A DNA stretch of 64,000 bases from UBA7803 sp963822255 (GCA_963822255.1 CAWGGV010000008.1:868001-932000); one strand, 5' to 3'. Shown: positions 1 to 8,609, numbered from the stretch's first letter. Made by a program: numbers and translations. Notes: generated from the letters alone by a model not told the origin.

Positions 1-70
1 GTAGATCCAGAGTAACTTCTTCGAAATGGGAACGGCCATCCGATCCGGTATAGATGCGCACCAGCTCCAT
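1..70 (-). CDS. Small cupin-like protein, N-terminal fragment cut by the window edge
   Basis: Only the first 23 residues are inside the window. They begin MELVRIYTGSDG and continue SHFEEV, which resembles the N-terminus of short proteobacterial cupin-like proteins of unknown function. This is recalled resemblance only, because the barrel itself is outside the window. The ATG overlaps by one base the TGA of a short glutathione-transferase-like reading frame just upstream (TGATG), so translation may be coupled. Confidence 0.4.
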   Translation of the reverse strand, partial: MELVRIYTGSDGRSHFEEVTLDL

Positions 71-165
71 CAGACCAGCGCCCCCCGCCAGTTGCCGAGC
101 TCCTCCACCATCCTCGACGTGCGAAGGGTCCGGCTCAAAGTCTGGCCGTAAACCGTGAGTGTCAT
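70..165 (-). pseudogene. Glutathione S-transferase N-terminal remnant, 31 codons
   Basis: The frame reads MTLTVYGQTLSRTLRT and then a MVEELG stretch. This is the usual first beta strand and helix of a GST thioredoxin-like domain, where the pattern 'vYG..lSRtlRt.w.leELg' is common. It then stops after a few unrelated residues, so it is far shorter than a 200-residue GST. I read it as a degraded or truncated GST start that now acts, at most, as a leader for the next gene. It is divergent from the thioesterase gene. It could also be chance coding. Confidence 0.3.
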
Positions 166-240
166 TGCCTGGTGCTCTCCGTCTGAACCGCGCCGCCCCG
201 TTGGGTAGAATGCCACCACACCGGATTGGCCACCAGAAAC

Positions 241-1107
241 ATGAATCCCGTCCAGAAGGAAATCGTCGAGTTGCTCGACGTGGAGCGCATCGAGCAGAAT
301 CTCTACCGCGGCCAGAACCACCGTACCCAGCACGTGTTTGGCGGGCAGGTGCTCGCGCAGGCCATCGCGGCGGCGTTCCGCACGGTGGAAGTGGAGCATG
401 CCCTGCACTCCCTTCATGCCTACTTCCTGCGGCCCGGCGACTGGAACGTGCCCATCCTCTACGCGGTGGACCGGATACGTGATGGCAAGAGCTTCACCAC
501 CCGGCGGGTGGTGGCGATCCAGCACGGCCGCGCCATCTTCAACATGAGCTCATCCTGGCAGAAGCGGGAGGAAGGCCTGCACCACGCGCTGCCCATGCCG
601 GACGTGCCGCCTCCGGAGGCGCTGCGGGGCGATCGCGAAGTGTTCGCCGAGCTGGCGCGGACTCAGCCGGAGACAGCCGGTTTCGCGTTCCGCTTCGAGG
701 CCATCGACAGCCGCCAGGCGGAACGCTCCTCCATGCTCGAGGAAGGGCCCCAGCCGCCATTCCGTCACACTTGGCTGCGCACCCGCGATCCCCTGCCGGA
801 CGATCCGGAAGTGCACCTGGCGGTGCTCGCGTACATGTCCGACCTGGACTTCATGAGCACCGCCATGCTGCCCCACGGACGCAGCCGGATGCGCCGGTCG
901 GTGCAGGGCGCGAGCCTCGATCACTCGCTGTGGTTCCATCGCCCGCCGCGCGCCGACCAGTGGCTGCTGTTCGCCAAAGAGTCACCGAGCGCAGGCGGCG
1001 CCCGTGGCTTCGTCCGTGGTCAGTTCTTCACTCGCGACGGCGCCCTCGTAGCCACCGCCGCTCAGGAATGCCTGATCCGGCCGGTCACGCCCGGCGATGA
1101 AGCATGA
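241..1107 (+). CDS. tesB: Acyl-CoA thioesterase II (TesB family)
   Basis: TesB-type thioesterases hydrolyse medium- and long-chain acyl-CoA to free acid and CoA in the cytoplasm, using a double hotdog fold. The 288-residue protein matches the usual TesB length of about 286. Visible family motifs are QNLYRGQN followed by the GGQVLAQA segment in the first hotdog, and the SLDHSLWFHRP segment near residue 230 in the second, where the catalytic Asp of the family lies. The ATG at 241 is preferred; an in-frame TTG five codons upstream would add MATRN. No upstream partner is evident, and the next gene is convergent. Confidence 0.93.
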   Translation: MNPVQKEIVELLDVERIEQNLYRGQNHRTQHVFGGQVLAQAIAAAFRTVEVEHALHSLHAYFLRPGDWNVPILYAVDRIRDGKSFTTRRVVAIQHGRAIFNMSSSWQKREEGLHHALPMPDVPPPEALRGDREVFAELARTQPETAGFAFRFEAIDSRQAERSSMLEEGPQPPFRHTWLRTRDPLPDDPEVHLAVLAYMSDLDFMSTAMLPHGRSRMRRSVQGASLDHSLWFHRPPRADQWLLFAKESPSAGGARGFVRGQFFTRDGALVATAAQECLIRPVTPGDEA

Positions 1108-1116
1108 CGCCCGGGC

Positions 1117-1596
1117 TCAGAGCGCCTGGAGGATAGATTCCGCGCTGCTGACTTCGAACTTGCCGGGCTGTTCCACCGCCAGCTTCTTCACCACGCCGTC
1201 GTCCACGATCATGGCGTAGCGCTGGGAGCGGGTGCCCAGGCCGAAACCGCTGCCGTCCATCTCGAGACCGAGCTTGCTGGTGAACTCGCCGTTGCCGTCG
1301 CCAACCATCAGGATGTCGTCGGCGTTTTTGTCCTTGCCCCAGCTATCCATCACGAACGCGTCGTTCACGGACAGACAGACGATGCTGTCGACGCCCTTGT
1401 CCCGGATGGTATCGGCGTTCACCACATAGCCCGGCAGATGGGCCTGCGAGCAGGTGGGCGTGTAGGCGCCCGGCACTGCGAACAGCACCACCTTCTTGCC
1501 GCCGAACAGCTCCTCGGTGGTGACGGCCGTGGGGCGGCCATCCTTGAGGATGTGCATCGTTGCGTCGGGCAGTTTGTCACCTTCTTTGATCGCCAT
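1117..1596 (-). CDS. Peroxiredoxin of the Prx5 type
   Basis: This 159-residue cytoplasmic thiol peroxidase reduces hydrogen peroxide or organic hydroperoxides. The peroxidatic site is visible as PGAYTPTCSQAHLPGY with Cys49, the classical P-x(3)-T/S-x(2)-C arrangement of Prx5. A second Cys lies in the conserved SIVCLSVND segment. Where human Prx5 has its C-terminal resolving Cys, this protein has Ser residues, so it probably works as a 1-Cys enzyme with an external thiol reductant. It is convergent with tesB, leaving only nine bases between stop codons. Confidence 0.93.
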   Translation of the reverse strand: MAIKEGDKLPDATMHILKDGRPTAVTTEELFGGKKVVLFAVPGAYTPTCSQAHLPGYVVNADTIRDKGVDSIVCLSVNDAFVMDSWGKDKNADDILMVGDGNGEFTSKLGLEMDGSGFGLGTRSQRYAMIVDDGVVKKLAVEQPGKFEVSSAESILQAL

Positions 1597-1812
1597 GGAG
1601 CTGTGTCCTCGCTGCGGAATCCGGCAGTGTGGGGAAATCGCCAGAGCCGGTCAACGCCGACGGTGAATCGGCTTGAGCAGGGCGTCGCAGTCATCCTGCG
1701 CTACGGCTGCTATACCTGAAACGTCCTGGGGAAGACTTCCACCGTCCAGCCCCGCGGGCGGCCGCAGTTTCCTCTTATCTCGTCTAGGTTCCCTGCGTAT
1801 AATCTTGAAACT

Positions 1813-3237
1813 ATGTGGGTTTTGAAAAACATAATTTGGTTCGGCGGTCGCAGGGCCGTGTGGGCGTCCTGCCGCGCCGCCGCGGCGGCCCTGTGGCTGA
1901 CGGCAATGGCCTCGTGCCAGCCGGCGGCCGGCAGCAGCGATACCCATGCGCTGGCGCCGGCACCCCTGGTGCTGCCCGTGCCGCGCATCCAACCCACGGT
2001 CACCGTGCTGGAGCCCCCGCCTCCGGACCCGGTTCCGGTGCCGGAGATCCGGCCGGTGCTGACCCTGGCCCCCGTCGCGACGCAACCCGCCGACGGCGCC
2101 GATATCACAGCAGCCGGCGACGCCGACGCTGCCGATGACCCCGCCGCCCCACCATCGGCCGACGACTCAGCCGCCGCGCCAGCCGGCGACGGCGAACCAC
2201 CCACGCCCGCCGATTTCGAGCTGCTGGGGGAGCATGTGGCGCCGGGCACCTTCGCCCAGCTCACCTGGATACCTACGGAGACCTACACCGGCAACACCGT
2301 ACCGTCAGCCGTGCTGGTGGTTCACGGCACGGAACCGGGCCCCACCTTGTGCCTCACCGCAGCCGTCCACGGCGACGAGCTCAACGGCATCGAGACCGTG
2401 CGCCGGGTGATGCACGATATCGAGCCGGAGCGCCTGACCGGCACCGTCGTCGGAGTGCCGATCGTCAACCTGCAGGGATTCCACCGGAACTCCCGGTATC
2501 TGCCGGACCGGCGCGACCTCAACCGGTTCTTTCCCGGCAACCCCAGCGGAAGCGCCGCTTCACGGATCGCTTATTCCCTGTTCAACCAGGTGATCCGCCA
2601 CTGCACTGCGCTGGTGGATCTGCACACCGGCTCGTTCCACCGCACCAACCTTCCGCAGCTTCGGGCCAATCTTCACGACCCGGCGGTGGTGAAGCTCACC
2701 AAAGGGTTCGGGTCCACGGTCATCCTGCACAGCGCGGGCGCGGAAGGCACGTTGCGCCGCGCCGCCGAGAATGCCGGGATCCCCGCGGTGACCCTCGAGG
2801 CCGGCATGCCGATGCAGGTGCAGGAGCAGGCCGTGGATCACAGCGTGAAAGGCGTCTTCACCCTGCTCGACACCCTGAGCATGTACGACAGGCACAGCCT
2901 CTGGGGCAATCCGGAGCCGGTTTACTATCAGTCACGCTGGGTGCGCGCCGACCACGGCGGCATCCTCAACGGCCGAGTGAGGCTCGGCCGTCGGGTGCGT
3001 CCGGGGGATCTGCTCGGCACCGTCACCGATCCGATCAGCAACGAGCAGAACGAGATCGTTTCGCCCTATCGGGGGAGGGTGATCGGCATGGCGCTCGATC
3101 AGTTCGTGATGCCGGGCTACGCCACGTTCCACATCGGCATCGAGGCGGAGATGACCGAGGCGACGGAGTCGCCCGTGGAAGAGGACGTCGATCACTCCGA
3201 GGACACCTACGACGGGGGCGCCGAGGAAGGCTACTGA
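1813..3237 (+). CDS. Succinylglutamate desuccinylase/aspartoacylase-family zinc hydrolase, probable lipoprotein
   Basis: The 474-residue protein starts with a basic and hydrophobic segment ending LTAMASC, an imperfect lipobox, so export to the envelope is likely. Residues 30-130 are a Pro/Ala/Asp-rich low-complexity linker. The catalytic domain follows. It shows AAVHGDELNG (zinc-binding His and Glu), a conserved RRDLNRFFPG segment, the second zinc His in DLHTGSFHR, and a late Glu in TLEAGMP. The C-terminus is acidic. The family removes acyl groups from amino acids or peptides; this member's substrate is unknown. A 14-base palindrome follows the stop. Confidence 0.85.
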   Translation: MWVLKNIIWFGGRRAVWASCRAAAAALWLTAMASCQPAAGSSDTHALAPAPLVLPVPRIQPTVTVLEPPPPDPVPVPEIRPVLTLAPVATQPADGADITAAGDADAADDPAAPPSADDSAAAPAGDGEPPTPADFELLGEHVAPGTFAQLTWIPTETYTGNTVPSAVLVVHGTEPGPTLCLTAAVHGDELNGIETVRRVMHDIEPERLTGTVVGVPIVNLQGFHRNSRYLPDRRDLNRFFPGNPSGSAASRIAYSLFNQVIRHCTALVDLHTGSFHRTNLPQLRANLHDPAVVKLTKGFGSTVILHSAGAEGTLRRAAENAGIPAVTLEAGMPMQVQEQAVDHSVKGVFTLLDTLSMYDRHSLWGNPEPVYYQSRWVRADHGGILNGRVRLGRRVRPGDLLGTVTDPISNEQNEIVSPYRGRVIGMALDQFVMPGYATFHIGIEAEMTEATESPVEEDVDHSEDTYDGGAEEGY

Positions 3238-3238
3238 C

Positions 3239-3252
3239 GGTCCGGCCGGACC
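3239..3252. terminator. GC palindrome between convergent genes
   Basis: GGTCCGGCCGGACC is a perfect 14-base palindrome immediately after the stop of the zinc hydrolase and before the stop of the convergent NUDIX gene. It could form a cruciform or hairpin that acts as a bidirectional terminator, but it has no T-run. Confidence 0.3.
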
Positions 3253-3274
3253 GGCCGCGAAACGCGCCGGGCGC

Positions 3275-3934
3275 TCACCGCCAGGCGAACCGCGGCTGAT
3301 CGAAATGGGCCACCCGCGTCGGCCGTCCGAGCAGGCAGACTTCGCGGAACTGATAGATGATGGCGGCGGTAGGCGCGGCAATGTGATCGTCGCCCACGGG
3401 CATGCGCAGGATGGGCGCGCCGCCCTCCTCGCCCGGGTCCAGGCGCGGCGCGTCGGAGCGCAGGAACTCGGAGAGCGGAATGCGGTGCACGGAAGCGACT
3501 TCCCGGGGGTCGGGCCAGGTGTCGAGACGCGGCCCGCCCCATACCACCACGGGGCTCATGACGAACCCGGAACGGGTGACGAAGTCGTCCAGCCGGCCGA
3601 GCACCGCCTCGGCCGGGAGCCTTACCGAGATCTCCTCGTGCATCTCCCGGAGCGCGGTATCCACCGCCGTCTCTCCGGGATCTACCCGGCCTCCGGGAAA
3701 CGCCCACTGCCCAGGGTGGTTGCGCAACGTGGCGGAACGGCGGGTGAGAATCAGCGCCGCCTCGGGCTGCCAATCGGCGTGGCCGGGCAGTCCCGGTAGA
3801 TCGGCGCCCCGGCCGACATCGGTGACGGTCACCGCCACGGCGGCTCGGCGCACCTGGGGGTCCCCGGCAAGCGCCGGATCGAAGGCACGGAGGTTGGTGC
3901 GGATCCGCTCGCGCAGATCGTCGTCGCAGAGCAT
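3275..3934 (-). CDS. NUDIX hydrolase, CoA pyrophosphatase (NudL/YeaB type)
   Basis: Enzymes of this subfamily cleave CoA and acyl-CoA to 4'-phosphopantetheine derivatives and 3',5'-ADP. The 219-residue protein has the complete Nudix box GGRVDPGETAVD...REMHEEISV around residues 95-118. Just before it is LTRRS..LRNHPGQWAFPGG, the extra motif that marks the CoA-specific branch. The ATG at 3934 gives a compact protein; the frame stays open upstream but with non-protein-like composition. A CoA-recycling role fits the many CoA-ester genes nearby. Confidence 0.9.
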   Translation of the reverse strand: MLCDDDLRERIRTNLRAFDPALAGDPQVRRAAVAVTVTDVGRGADLPGLPGHADWQPEAALILTRRSATLRNHPGQWAFPGGRVDPGETAVDTALREMHEEISVRLPAEAVLGRLDDFVTRSGFVMSPVVVWGGPRLDTWPDPREVASVHRIPLSEFLRSDAPRLDPGEEGGAPILRMPVGDDHIAAPTAAIIYQFREVCLLGRPTRVAHFDQPRFAWR

Positions 3935-4030
3935 GGCGTCGGAGGTTCCACCAGAACCGAAACCACACATGGAACCACTATCGCCGCCGGACCGCCACCG
4001 TCGACCATCACCGCCTCGGCTACGGCAGCG

Positions 4031-4906
4031 GTGACGGACGCCAGCCACGACAAGGAGCGGGCGGCCGTCGGCTACGCACTGGCGGCGGTCGCCGCCTGGT
4101 CCACCGTGGCCACCGGCTTCAAGCTGGGCCTGGCGGTCATGGCGCCGCTGCAGCTGCTGTTGCTGGGCACGGTGATCTCCGCGCTCCTGTACGCGCTGCT
4201 TGCCACCGTAGGCGGGCACTGGCGGCCCGGCCGACGCACCTGCCTGACGGGCGCGGCGTTCGGCCTGCTGAATCCGTTCGCCTATTACCTGGTGCTGTTC
4301 GAGGCCTACGACCGCCTGCCGGCGCAGATCGCTCAGCCGCTCAACTACACCTGGGCCATCACCCTGGCGCTGCTGGCGGTACCCATCCTCGGTCAGCGGC
4401 TGACCGCCCGCGCGGCGGCGGGCATCGGCGTCGGCTATCTCGGGGTGCTGGTGCTGCTCAGCGGCGGGCGCGCGGCCGCAACGGCCGGCCTCGACTGGCT
4501 GGGGGTGGCCCTGGCGCTCGCCTCCACCGTGCTCTGGGCCGGTTACTGGCTCGCCAATGCCCGCTCCACCTTACCACCGATCACGCTCATGGCCTGGAGC
4601 TTCCTGCTCGCCGTCCCGCTGGTGGCCGTAGCCTGTGCCGTGGGACCGGGCCTGCCGCCTCTCACCGCCGAGACCCTGGGCTACGGCGCCTGGGTGGGCC
4701 TGGTGGAGATGGGCTTCACGTTTCTGTTCTGGCAGCGCGCCCTGCGCCTCACCTCCCACGCCGCGCGGATCGGCCAGCTCATCTTCGTCTCGCCGTTCCT
4801 GTCCCTGGTGCTCATCGATACCGTGCTCGGTGAGGACGTCCACGTCACCTCAGTGGTAGGGCTCGCAGTGATCGTGGCGGGCCTGGGGATTTCCCGTGGG
4901 GGCTGA
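4031..4906 (+). CDS. EamA/DMT-family inner-membrane permease
   Basis: This is a 291-residue protein made almost entirely of hydrophobic helices, about ten, in two tandem halves of five. That is the EamA (drug/metabolite transporter) layout. The motif region with 'QPLNYTWAITLALLAVPILGQRLTAR' character at the end of the first half, and the matching helix after residue 240, fit the family. Members export amino acids or metabolites; the substrate cannot be inferred. The start is GTG at 4031, divergent from the NUDIX gene about 100 bases away. Confidence 0.88.
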   Translation: MTDASHDKERAAVGYALAAVAAWSTVATGFKLGLAVMAPLQLLLLGTVISALLYALLATVGGHWRPGRRTCLTGAAFGLLNPFAYYLVLFEAYDRLPAQIAQPLNYTWAITLALLAVPILGQRLTARAAAGIGVGYLGVLVLLSGGRAAATAGLDWLGVALALASTVLWAGYWLANARSTLPPITLMAWSFLLAVPLVAVACAVGPGLPPLTAETLGYGAWVGLVEMGFTFLFWQRALRLTSHAARIGQLIFVSPFLSLVLIDTVLGEDVHVTSVVGLAVIVAGLGISRGG

Positions 4907-4948
4907 CCTCTGGCATGCTCGTATCCGCCCCACACCGAAGGTGACCCC

Positions 4949-5545
4949 ATGCCAGGCCTTGCTTATTGGCGCCCTGCCCTGCTGATGCTCGCCGCCGCGA
5001 CCCTCTCGGCGGCCCTACCGGCTCACGCCCGGGACAAGGCCGTGCAACGGGGCGAATATCTGGTGAACCTGCTCGGCTGCGGTCGATGCCATACGGAGGG
5101 TTACCTGGTGGGCGACGAGCCCACCGGCCCTTACCTCGCCGGCTCCCGGGTGGGCATCGCCTATACCGACACCGACGACGACGAGACCACTCCCGGCCTC
5201 GCCTTCGCGCCCAATCTCACACCCGACGACGAGACCGGTCTCGGCACCTGGACCCGCCGCGATATCGTCCGGACCCTCACCACCGGGGTGGGAGCGGACG
5301 GCCATCAGCGCCTGCCGGTCATGCCGTGGCCCAATTACGCATCCCTGGCCGACAAGGACCTGAACGCGATCGCGGCGTATCTCCAGAGTCTGCCGCCGGT
5401 CAAACGGCGCATTCCGGACACCACCGCGCCGGGAGAGCCGGTGGCGCACTCCTACGTGCGCTTCGGCATCTTCGTGTTCACGCCCAAGAAGGATTCAGAC
5501 GCTTCTGGCAAGGAAGCTGCGCCTGCGCCCGACCGCTCCCTTTGA
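4949..5545 (+). CDS. Periplasmic c-type cytochrome, single heme
   Basis: The first 27 residues form a clear signal peptide ending LPAHA. One heme-binding site, CGRCH, lies at residues 44-48. The likely axial Met is in the VMPWPNYASL segment, followed by the terminal helix DLNAIAAYLQSLP typical of class I domains. At 198 residues it has a longer tail than a minimal cytochrome c. It probably transfers electrons in the periplasm, but no partner dehydrogenase lies next to it. Its last 94 bases overlap the 3' end of the convergent TetR gene. Confidence 0.9.
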   Translation: MPGLAYWRPALLMLAAATLSAALPAHARDKAVQRGEYLVNLLGCGRCHTEGYLVGDEPTGPYLAGSRVGIAYTDTDDDETTPGLAFAPNLTPDDETGLGTWTRRDIVRTLTTGVGADGHQRLPVMPWPNYASLADKDLNAIAAYLQSLPPVKRRIPDTTAPGEPVAHSYVRFGIFVFTPKKDSDASGKEAAPAPDRSL

Positions 5546-6162
5546 CGGCCGTCGCTGCGCACCGACTTCCATGCTGCGTCGGCGAGCACTTCCTTGACCG
5601 CTGCCGGCGGTCGTTCGTAGTGCCCTGACAGCCAGCGCCGCACGTACTCCTGAATCGGCCCGCTGATCAGCGGCACGTATACCTCGGGAGGCAGCGCGCG
5701 CATTTCGCCGCTCGTCACGAACGGTGCGAACCAGCCGAAGACTTCGGCAATGTAGCGGCGGTAGACGGTTTTCAGGCGTGCCCGGGCGCCCTCGGAAAAA
5801 TCGATGTCCCGCGAGTGCAGGTAGCTGGCCAGCGGCCGATTGCGGGTGGACCAGTCGCAGTAGAACCGCACCACCGCCTTGACACTTTCCTCCGCCGAGA
5901 CGCATTTGCGCAGCCGCCGAACCATGCCTCGGTTGAACCGGCTGATCCCCTCGATGAACAGTTCCTCGGCGATGCCTTCCTTGCTGCCGAAGTGGTGATA
6001 GAGGCTGCCGACGCTCGAGCGCGAGGCCTTCTGGATAGCGCCGATGGTGGTGCCGTCGACGCCGTCGCGGGTGAAGCATTCGAGCGCGGCCTGGAGCACG
6101 GCGGCGCGGCGCGCCACGGTCGCGGCTCTCGGCTCGGTTTTCTGACTGGCTCGTTTTGGCAT
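5452..6162 (-). CDS. TetR-family transcriptional regulator
   Basis: The 236-residue protein has a TetR helix-turn-helix at residues 17-62, with RRAAVLQAALECF, DGTTIGAIQKASRSSVGSLYHHFGSKEG. The ligand domain follows. The gene is divergent from two acyl-CoA dehydrogenase genes, and the space between holds a perfect palindrome, so it most likely represses that operon and itself in response to an acyl-CoA. The last 40 or so residues are low complexity and overlap the convergent cytochrome gene, so the true end of the functional protein may be earlier. Confidence 0.92.
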   Translation of the reverse strand: MPKRASQKTEPRAATVARRAAVLQAALECFTRDGVDGTTIGAIQKASRSSVGSLYHHFGSKEGIAEELFIEGISRFNRGMVRRLRKCVSAEESVKAVVRFYCDWSTRNRPLASYLHSRDIDFSEGARARLKTVYRRYIAEVFGWFAPFVTSGEMRALPPEVYVPLISGPIQEYVRRWLSGHYERPPAAVKEVLADAAWKSVRSDGRQRERSGAGAASLPEASESFLGVNTKMPKRT

Positions 6163-6188
6163 GGCGCTGGCAGCGAAGTATGCGCAAA

Positions 6189-6226
6189 ACTAGAATGCGG
6201 TTCTAGTAATGAATTCTAGATTCCAG
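6189..6226. promoter_or_regulatory. Probable TetR operator between divergent genes
   Basis: ACTAGAA at 6189-6195 and TTCTAGT at 6201-6207 form a perfect 7-base inverted repeat around the spacer TGCGG. Two further degenerate half-sites follow (ATTCTAGA, then TTCCAGT ending at 6226), giving a cluster of TAGAA/TTCTA half-sites. It sits between the TetR gene start (6162) and the acyl-CoA dehydrogenase start (6277), where an autoregulatory operator is expected. The half-sites resemble those of lipid- and steroid-responsive TetR proteins, but spacing differs, so the regulon is not assigned. Confidence 0.7.
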
Positions 6227-6276
6227 TAAGCTGCGCGGCCACATCGAAGCTATCGACAAGCGACGGCGAGGCCAGC

Positions 6277-7446
6277 ATGGACATCGAGCTCAGCGCAGAA
6301 GATCTGAAATTCCGCGACGACGTTCGCGCATTTCTCGCGGACAACGCCTACGAGGCGGGCGAGGATTACGCCCGGTGGCGGCTGAACTGGTTCGAGAAGG
6401 CCAGGGAGAAAGGCGGCTGGGACGTGCCTAAGTGGCCGAAGGAATTCGGCGGCCCCGGCTGGACTCCCACCCAGCACTACATCTGGGAGCAGGAGACGGC
6501 GCGCGCCACACTACCCTGGGACATGCCGTTCGGCGTCGGCATGGTGGCTCCGATCATCATGGGCTACGGCAACAAAGAGCAGCAGGAGCGCTTCCTGCCC
6601 GACATCCGCGCCCGCACCGTGAACTGGTGCCAGGGCTATTCCGAGCCCGGCGCCGGCTCGGACCTGGCTTCGCTGAAGACCCGCGCGGTGCTCACCGACG
6701 ACGGCAAGCACTACCTGGTCAACGGCCAGAAAATCTGGACCACGGCGGCCCACATGGCCGACTGGATCTTCTGCCTCACCCGGACGTCCGACACGGGCAA
6801 GAAGCAGGAAGGCATCACGTTCCTGCTGTTCCCCATGAAGCAGCCCGGAGTCGAGGTCAAACCCATCATTACCCTCGGCGGCAACCACACCGTCAACACC
6901 GTATACCTCACCGACGTGAAGGTGCCGGTGGAGAACCGGATCGGCGAGGAAGGCAAGGGCTGGACCTACGCCAAGGGTCTCCTCCAGCACGAGCGCACGG
7001 GCCTGGCCGGGCTGTCGCGCTCGCTGGTGGCTCTCGAGGGGCTCAAGGAGAACGCCCGCAAGGTCGAGCGCGGCAATGCCACGCTGATGGACGAACCCGC
7101 CTTCCGAGCTAAGGTGGCCGAGCTGGAAATCGACCTGCTGGCGGCGGAGTACACCGAGCTACGCAGTCTCGCCACCGCGCAAGCGGGCGCCGCGCCGGGG
7201 CCGGAATCGTCGATTCTGAAGCTCAAAGGCACCGAGATTCAGCAGCGCATCCAGAAGCTGACCATGGAAGCCGGCGGCATCTTTTCCGCCGCCTGGGGCA
7301 GCCGGCCCGTCGGCCCGAGCTTCGCCAGAAGCGGCATGGGCGGGTACCTCGCGAGCCGCGCCTACACCATCTACGGCGGTGCGAGCGAGGTGCAGAAGGA
7401 CGTGATCGCGAAGAACGTGCTGGGTATCAAGAGGTCGTCATCATGA
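6277..7446 (+). CDS. Acyl-CoA dehydrogenase, probable catalytic subunit of a two-gene enzyme
   Basis: This 389-residue flavoprotein has the three acyl-CoA dehydrogenase domains, with the FAD/substrate segment GYSEPGAGSDLASLKTRA near residue 125. At the C-terminal site where medium-chain enzymes carry the base as Y-E-G, it has YGG. A Glu in LLQHERTG (about residue 239) matches the alternative base position used by isovaleryl-CoA type and heteromeric steroid-type enzymes. The next gene overlaps it by four bases (ATGA) and is a shorter, diverged homologue. Together they probably form an alpha2-beta2 enzyme. Expression is likely controlled by the divergent TetR protein. Confidence 0.9.
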   Translation: MDIELSAEDLKFRDDVRAFLADNAYEAGEDYARWRLNWFEKAREKGGWDVPKWPKEFGGPGWTPTQHYIWEQETARATLPWDMPFGVGMVAPIIMGYGNKEQQERFLPDIRARTVNWCQGYSEPGAGSDLASLKTRAVLTDDGKHYLVNGQKIWTTAAHMADWIFCLTRTSDTGKKQEGITFLLFPMKQPGVEVKPIITLGGNHTVNTVYLTDVKVPVENRIGEEGKGWTYAKGLLQHERTGLAGLSRSLVALEGLKENARKVERGNATLMDEPAFRAKVAELEIDLLAAEYTELRSLATAQAGAAPGPESSILKLKGTEIQQRIQKLTMEAGGIFSAAWGSRPVGPSFARSGMGGYLASRAYTIYGGASEVQKDVIAKNVLGIKRSSS

Positions 7447-8570
7447 ATTTCGAGTTGAGCGACGAGCAGAAGCTCATTGCCGAAAGCGTCGAGCGTTTCG
7501 TTCAGGACAACTACCCGCTGGAGACGCGGCGAGAGCTGGCCGCGAAGGATCCCGGGTTCAGCCGCGAGCATTGGTCCACCATGGCGGAGCTCGGCTGGCT
7601 GGCATTGCCGTTCGAAGAGGCCGACGGGGGTTTCGGCGGCAATCAGATCGACATGATGGTGGTCATGGAGCAATTCGGCCGTGGCCTTGTGCTCGAGCCG
7701 TATCTCGCCAGCATCGTTCTCGGCGCCGGCGCCGTGAAGCGGGGCGCCTCGGACACGCTTCGGGCCGAGCTCCTGCCCGGCATCGTCGACGGCAGCCGGC
7801 AGCTCACCCTCGCCTACGCCGAGCCCCAGTCACGCTTCGATCTGCAGGACGTGACCACCACGGCCAGGCCCGACGGTGACGGCTGGCTGCTGAACGGACA
7901 CAAGTCCATGGTGCTGCACGCCGCCACCGCGGATCAGATCGTCGTTTCCGCCCGCAGCGGCGGCGGCCAGATCGACACCGACGGTATCTCGCTGTTCGTG
8001 GTGGACGCCGGCGCCGAGGGGGTCGAGGTCAAAGGCTTCCCCACGGTTGATGGGCTTCGCGCCGCCGAGATCCAGCTCGACAACGTGAAGGTTCCCGGTG
8101 ACCGTCTGCTGGGGGAGCCCGGCAAGGGCTATCCCATTCTGCATGCAGTCGCCGTCGACGGCATTCTGGCGCTGTCCGCAGAAGCGGTGGGCATCATGGA
8201 GATGCTCTACAAGAACACCGTGGCGTACACCCAGGAACGGGTCCAGTTCGACCATCCCCTGGCCGGCTTCCAGGTGCTCCAGCACCGCATGGTGGACATG
8301 TTCATGGAATACGAGCAGTGCAAGTCCCTGCTCTACCGGGCCACACTGGAAGCGGCCCAGGGCGATCCGGCAACGGCCGAGCGCACCGTGCACGCCTTGA
8401 AGCACCTGATCGGCAAGTCCGGCATCTTCATCGGCGAGAACGCCGTGCAGCTCCACGGCGGCATGGGCATGACCGAAGAGCTCGCCATCGGCCACTACTT
8501 CAAGCGCATCCTGGTGATCGACAGTCAGTTCGGCAACGCCGACTATCACCTGGAGAAGTTTGCGGCCTGA
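7443..8570 (+). CDS. Acyl-CoA dehydrogenase, probable partner subunit
   Basis: The 375-residue protein keeps the family fold, including AYAEPQSRFDL in place of the usual flavin-binding SEP.AGSD segment and the late QLHGGMGMTEELAIGHYFKR segment. It lacks a Glu at both known catalytic-base positions, as do the second subunits of heteromeric acyl-CoA dehydrogenases. It is translationally coupled to the preceding gene by an ATGA overlap. I infer that it completes the FAD site and active-site architecture of a heterotetramer. The substrate is unknown. Confidence 0.88.
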   Translation: MNFELSDEQKLIAESVERFVQDNYPLETRRELAAKDPGFSREHWSTMAELGWLALPFEEADGGFGGNQIDMMVVMEQFGRGLVLEPYLASIVLGAGAVKRGASDTLRAELLPGIVDGSRQLTLAYAEPQSRFDLQDVTTTARPDGDGWLLNGHKSMVLHAATADQIVVSARSGGGQIDTDGISLFVVDAGAEGVEVKGFPTVDGLRAAEIQLDNVKVPGDRLLGEPGKGYPILHAVAVDGILALSAEAVGIMEMLYKNTVAYTQERVQFDHPLAGFQVLQHRMVDMFMEYEQCKSLLYRATLEAAQGDPATAERTVHALKHLIGKSGIFIGENAVQLHGGMGMTEELAIGHYFKRILVIDSQFGNADYHLEKFAA

Positions 8571-8585
8571 GTCGATCGCGGAACC

Positions 8586-8603
8586 GGCGGCCGTCCGGCC
8601 GCC
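8586..8603. terminator. GC hairpin between convergent genes
   Basis: GGCGGCC and GGCCGCC form a perfect 7-base stem with loop GTCC, located in the 39-base gap between two convergent stop codons. A bidirectional terminator is plausible; there is no T-run. Confidence 0.35.
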
Positions 8604-8609
8604 CAGCGA

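Noticed and set aside
70..525. Minus-strand frame of 151 codons across the tesB start
   Set aside because: Only the last 31 codons resemble a protein; the rest is the shadow of tesB.
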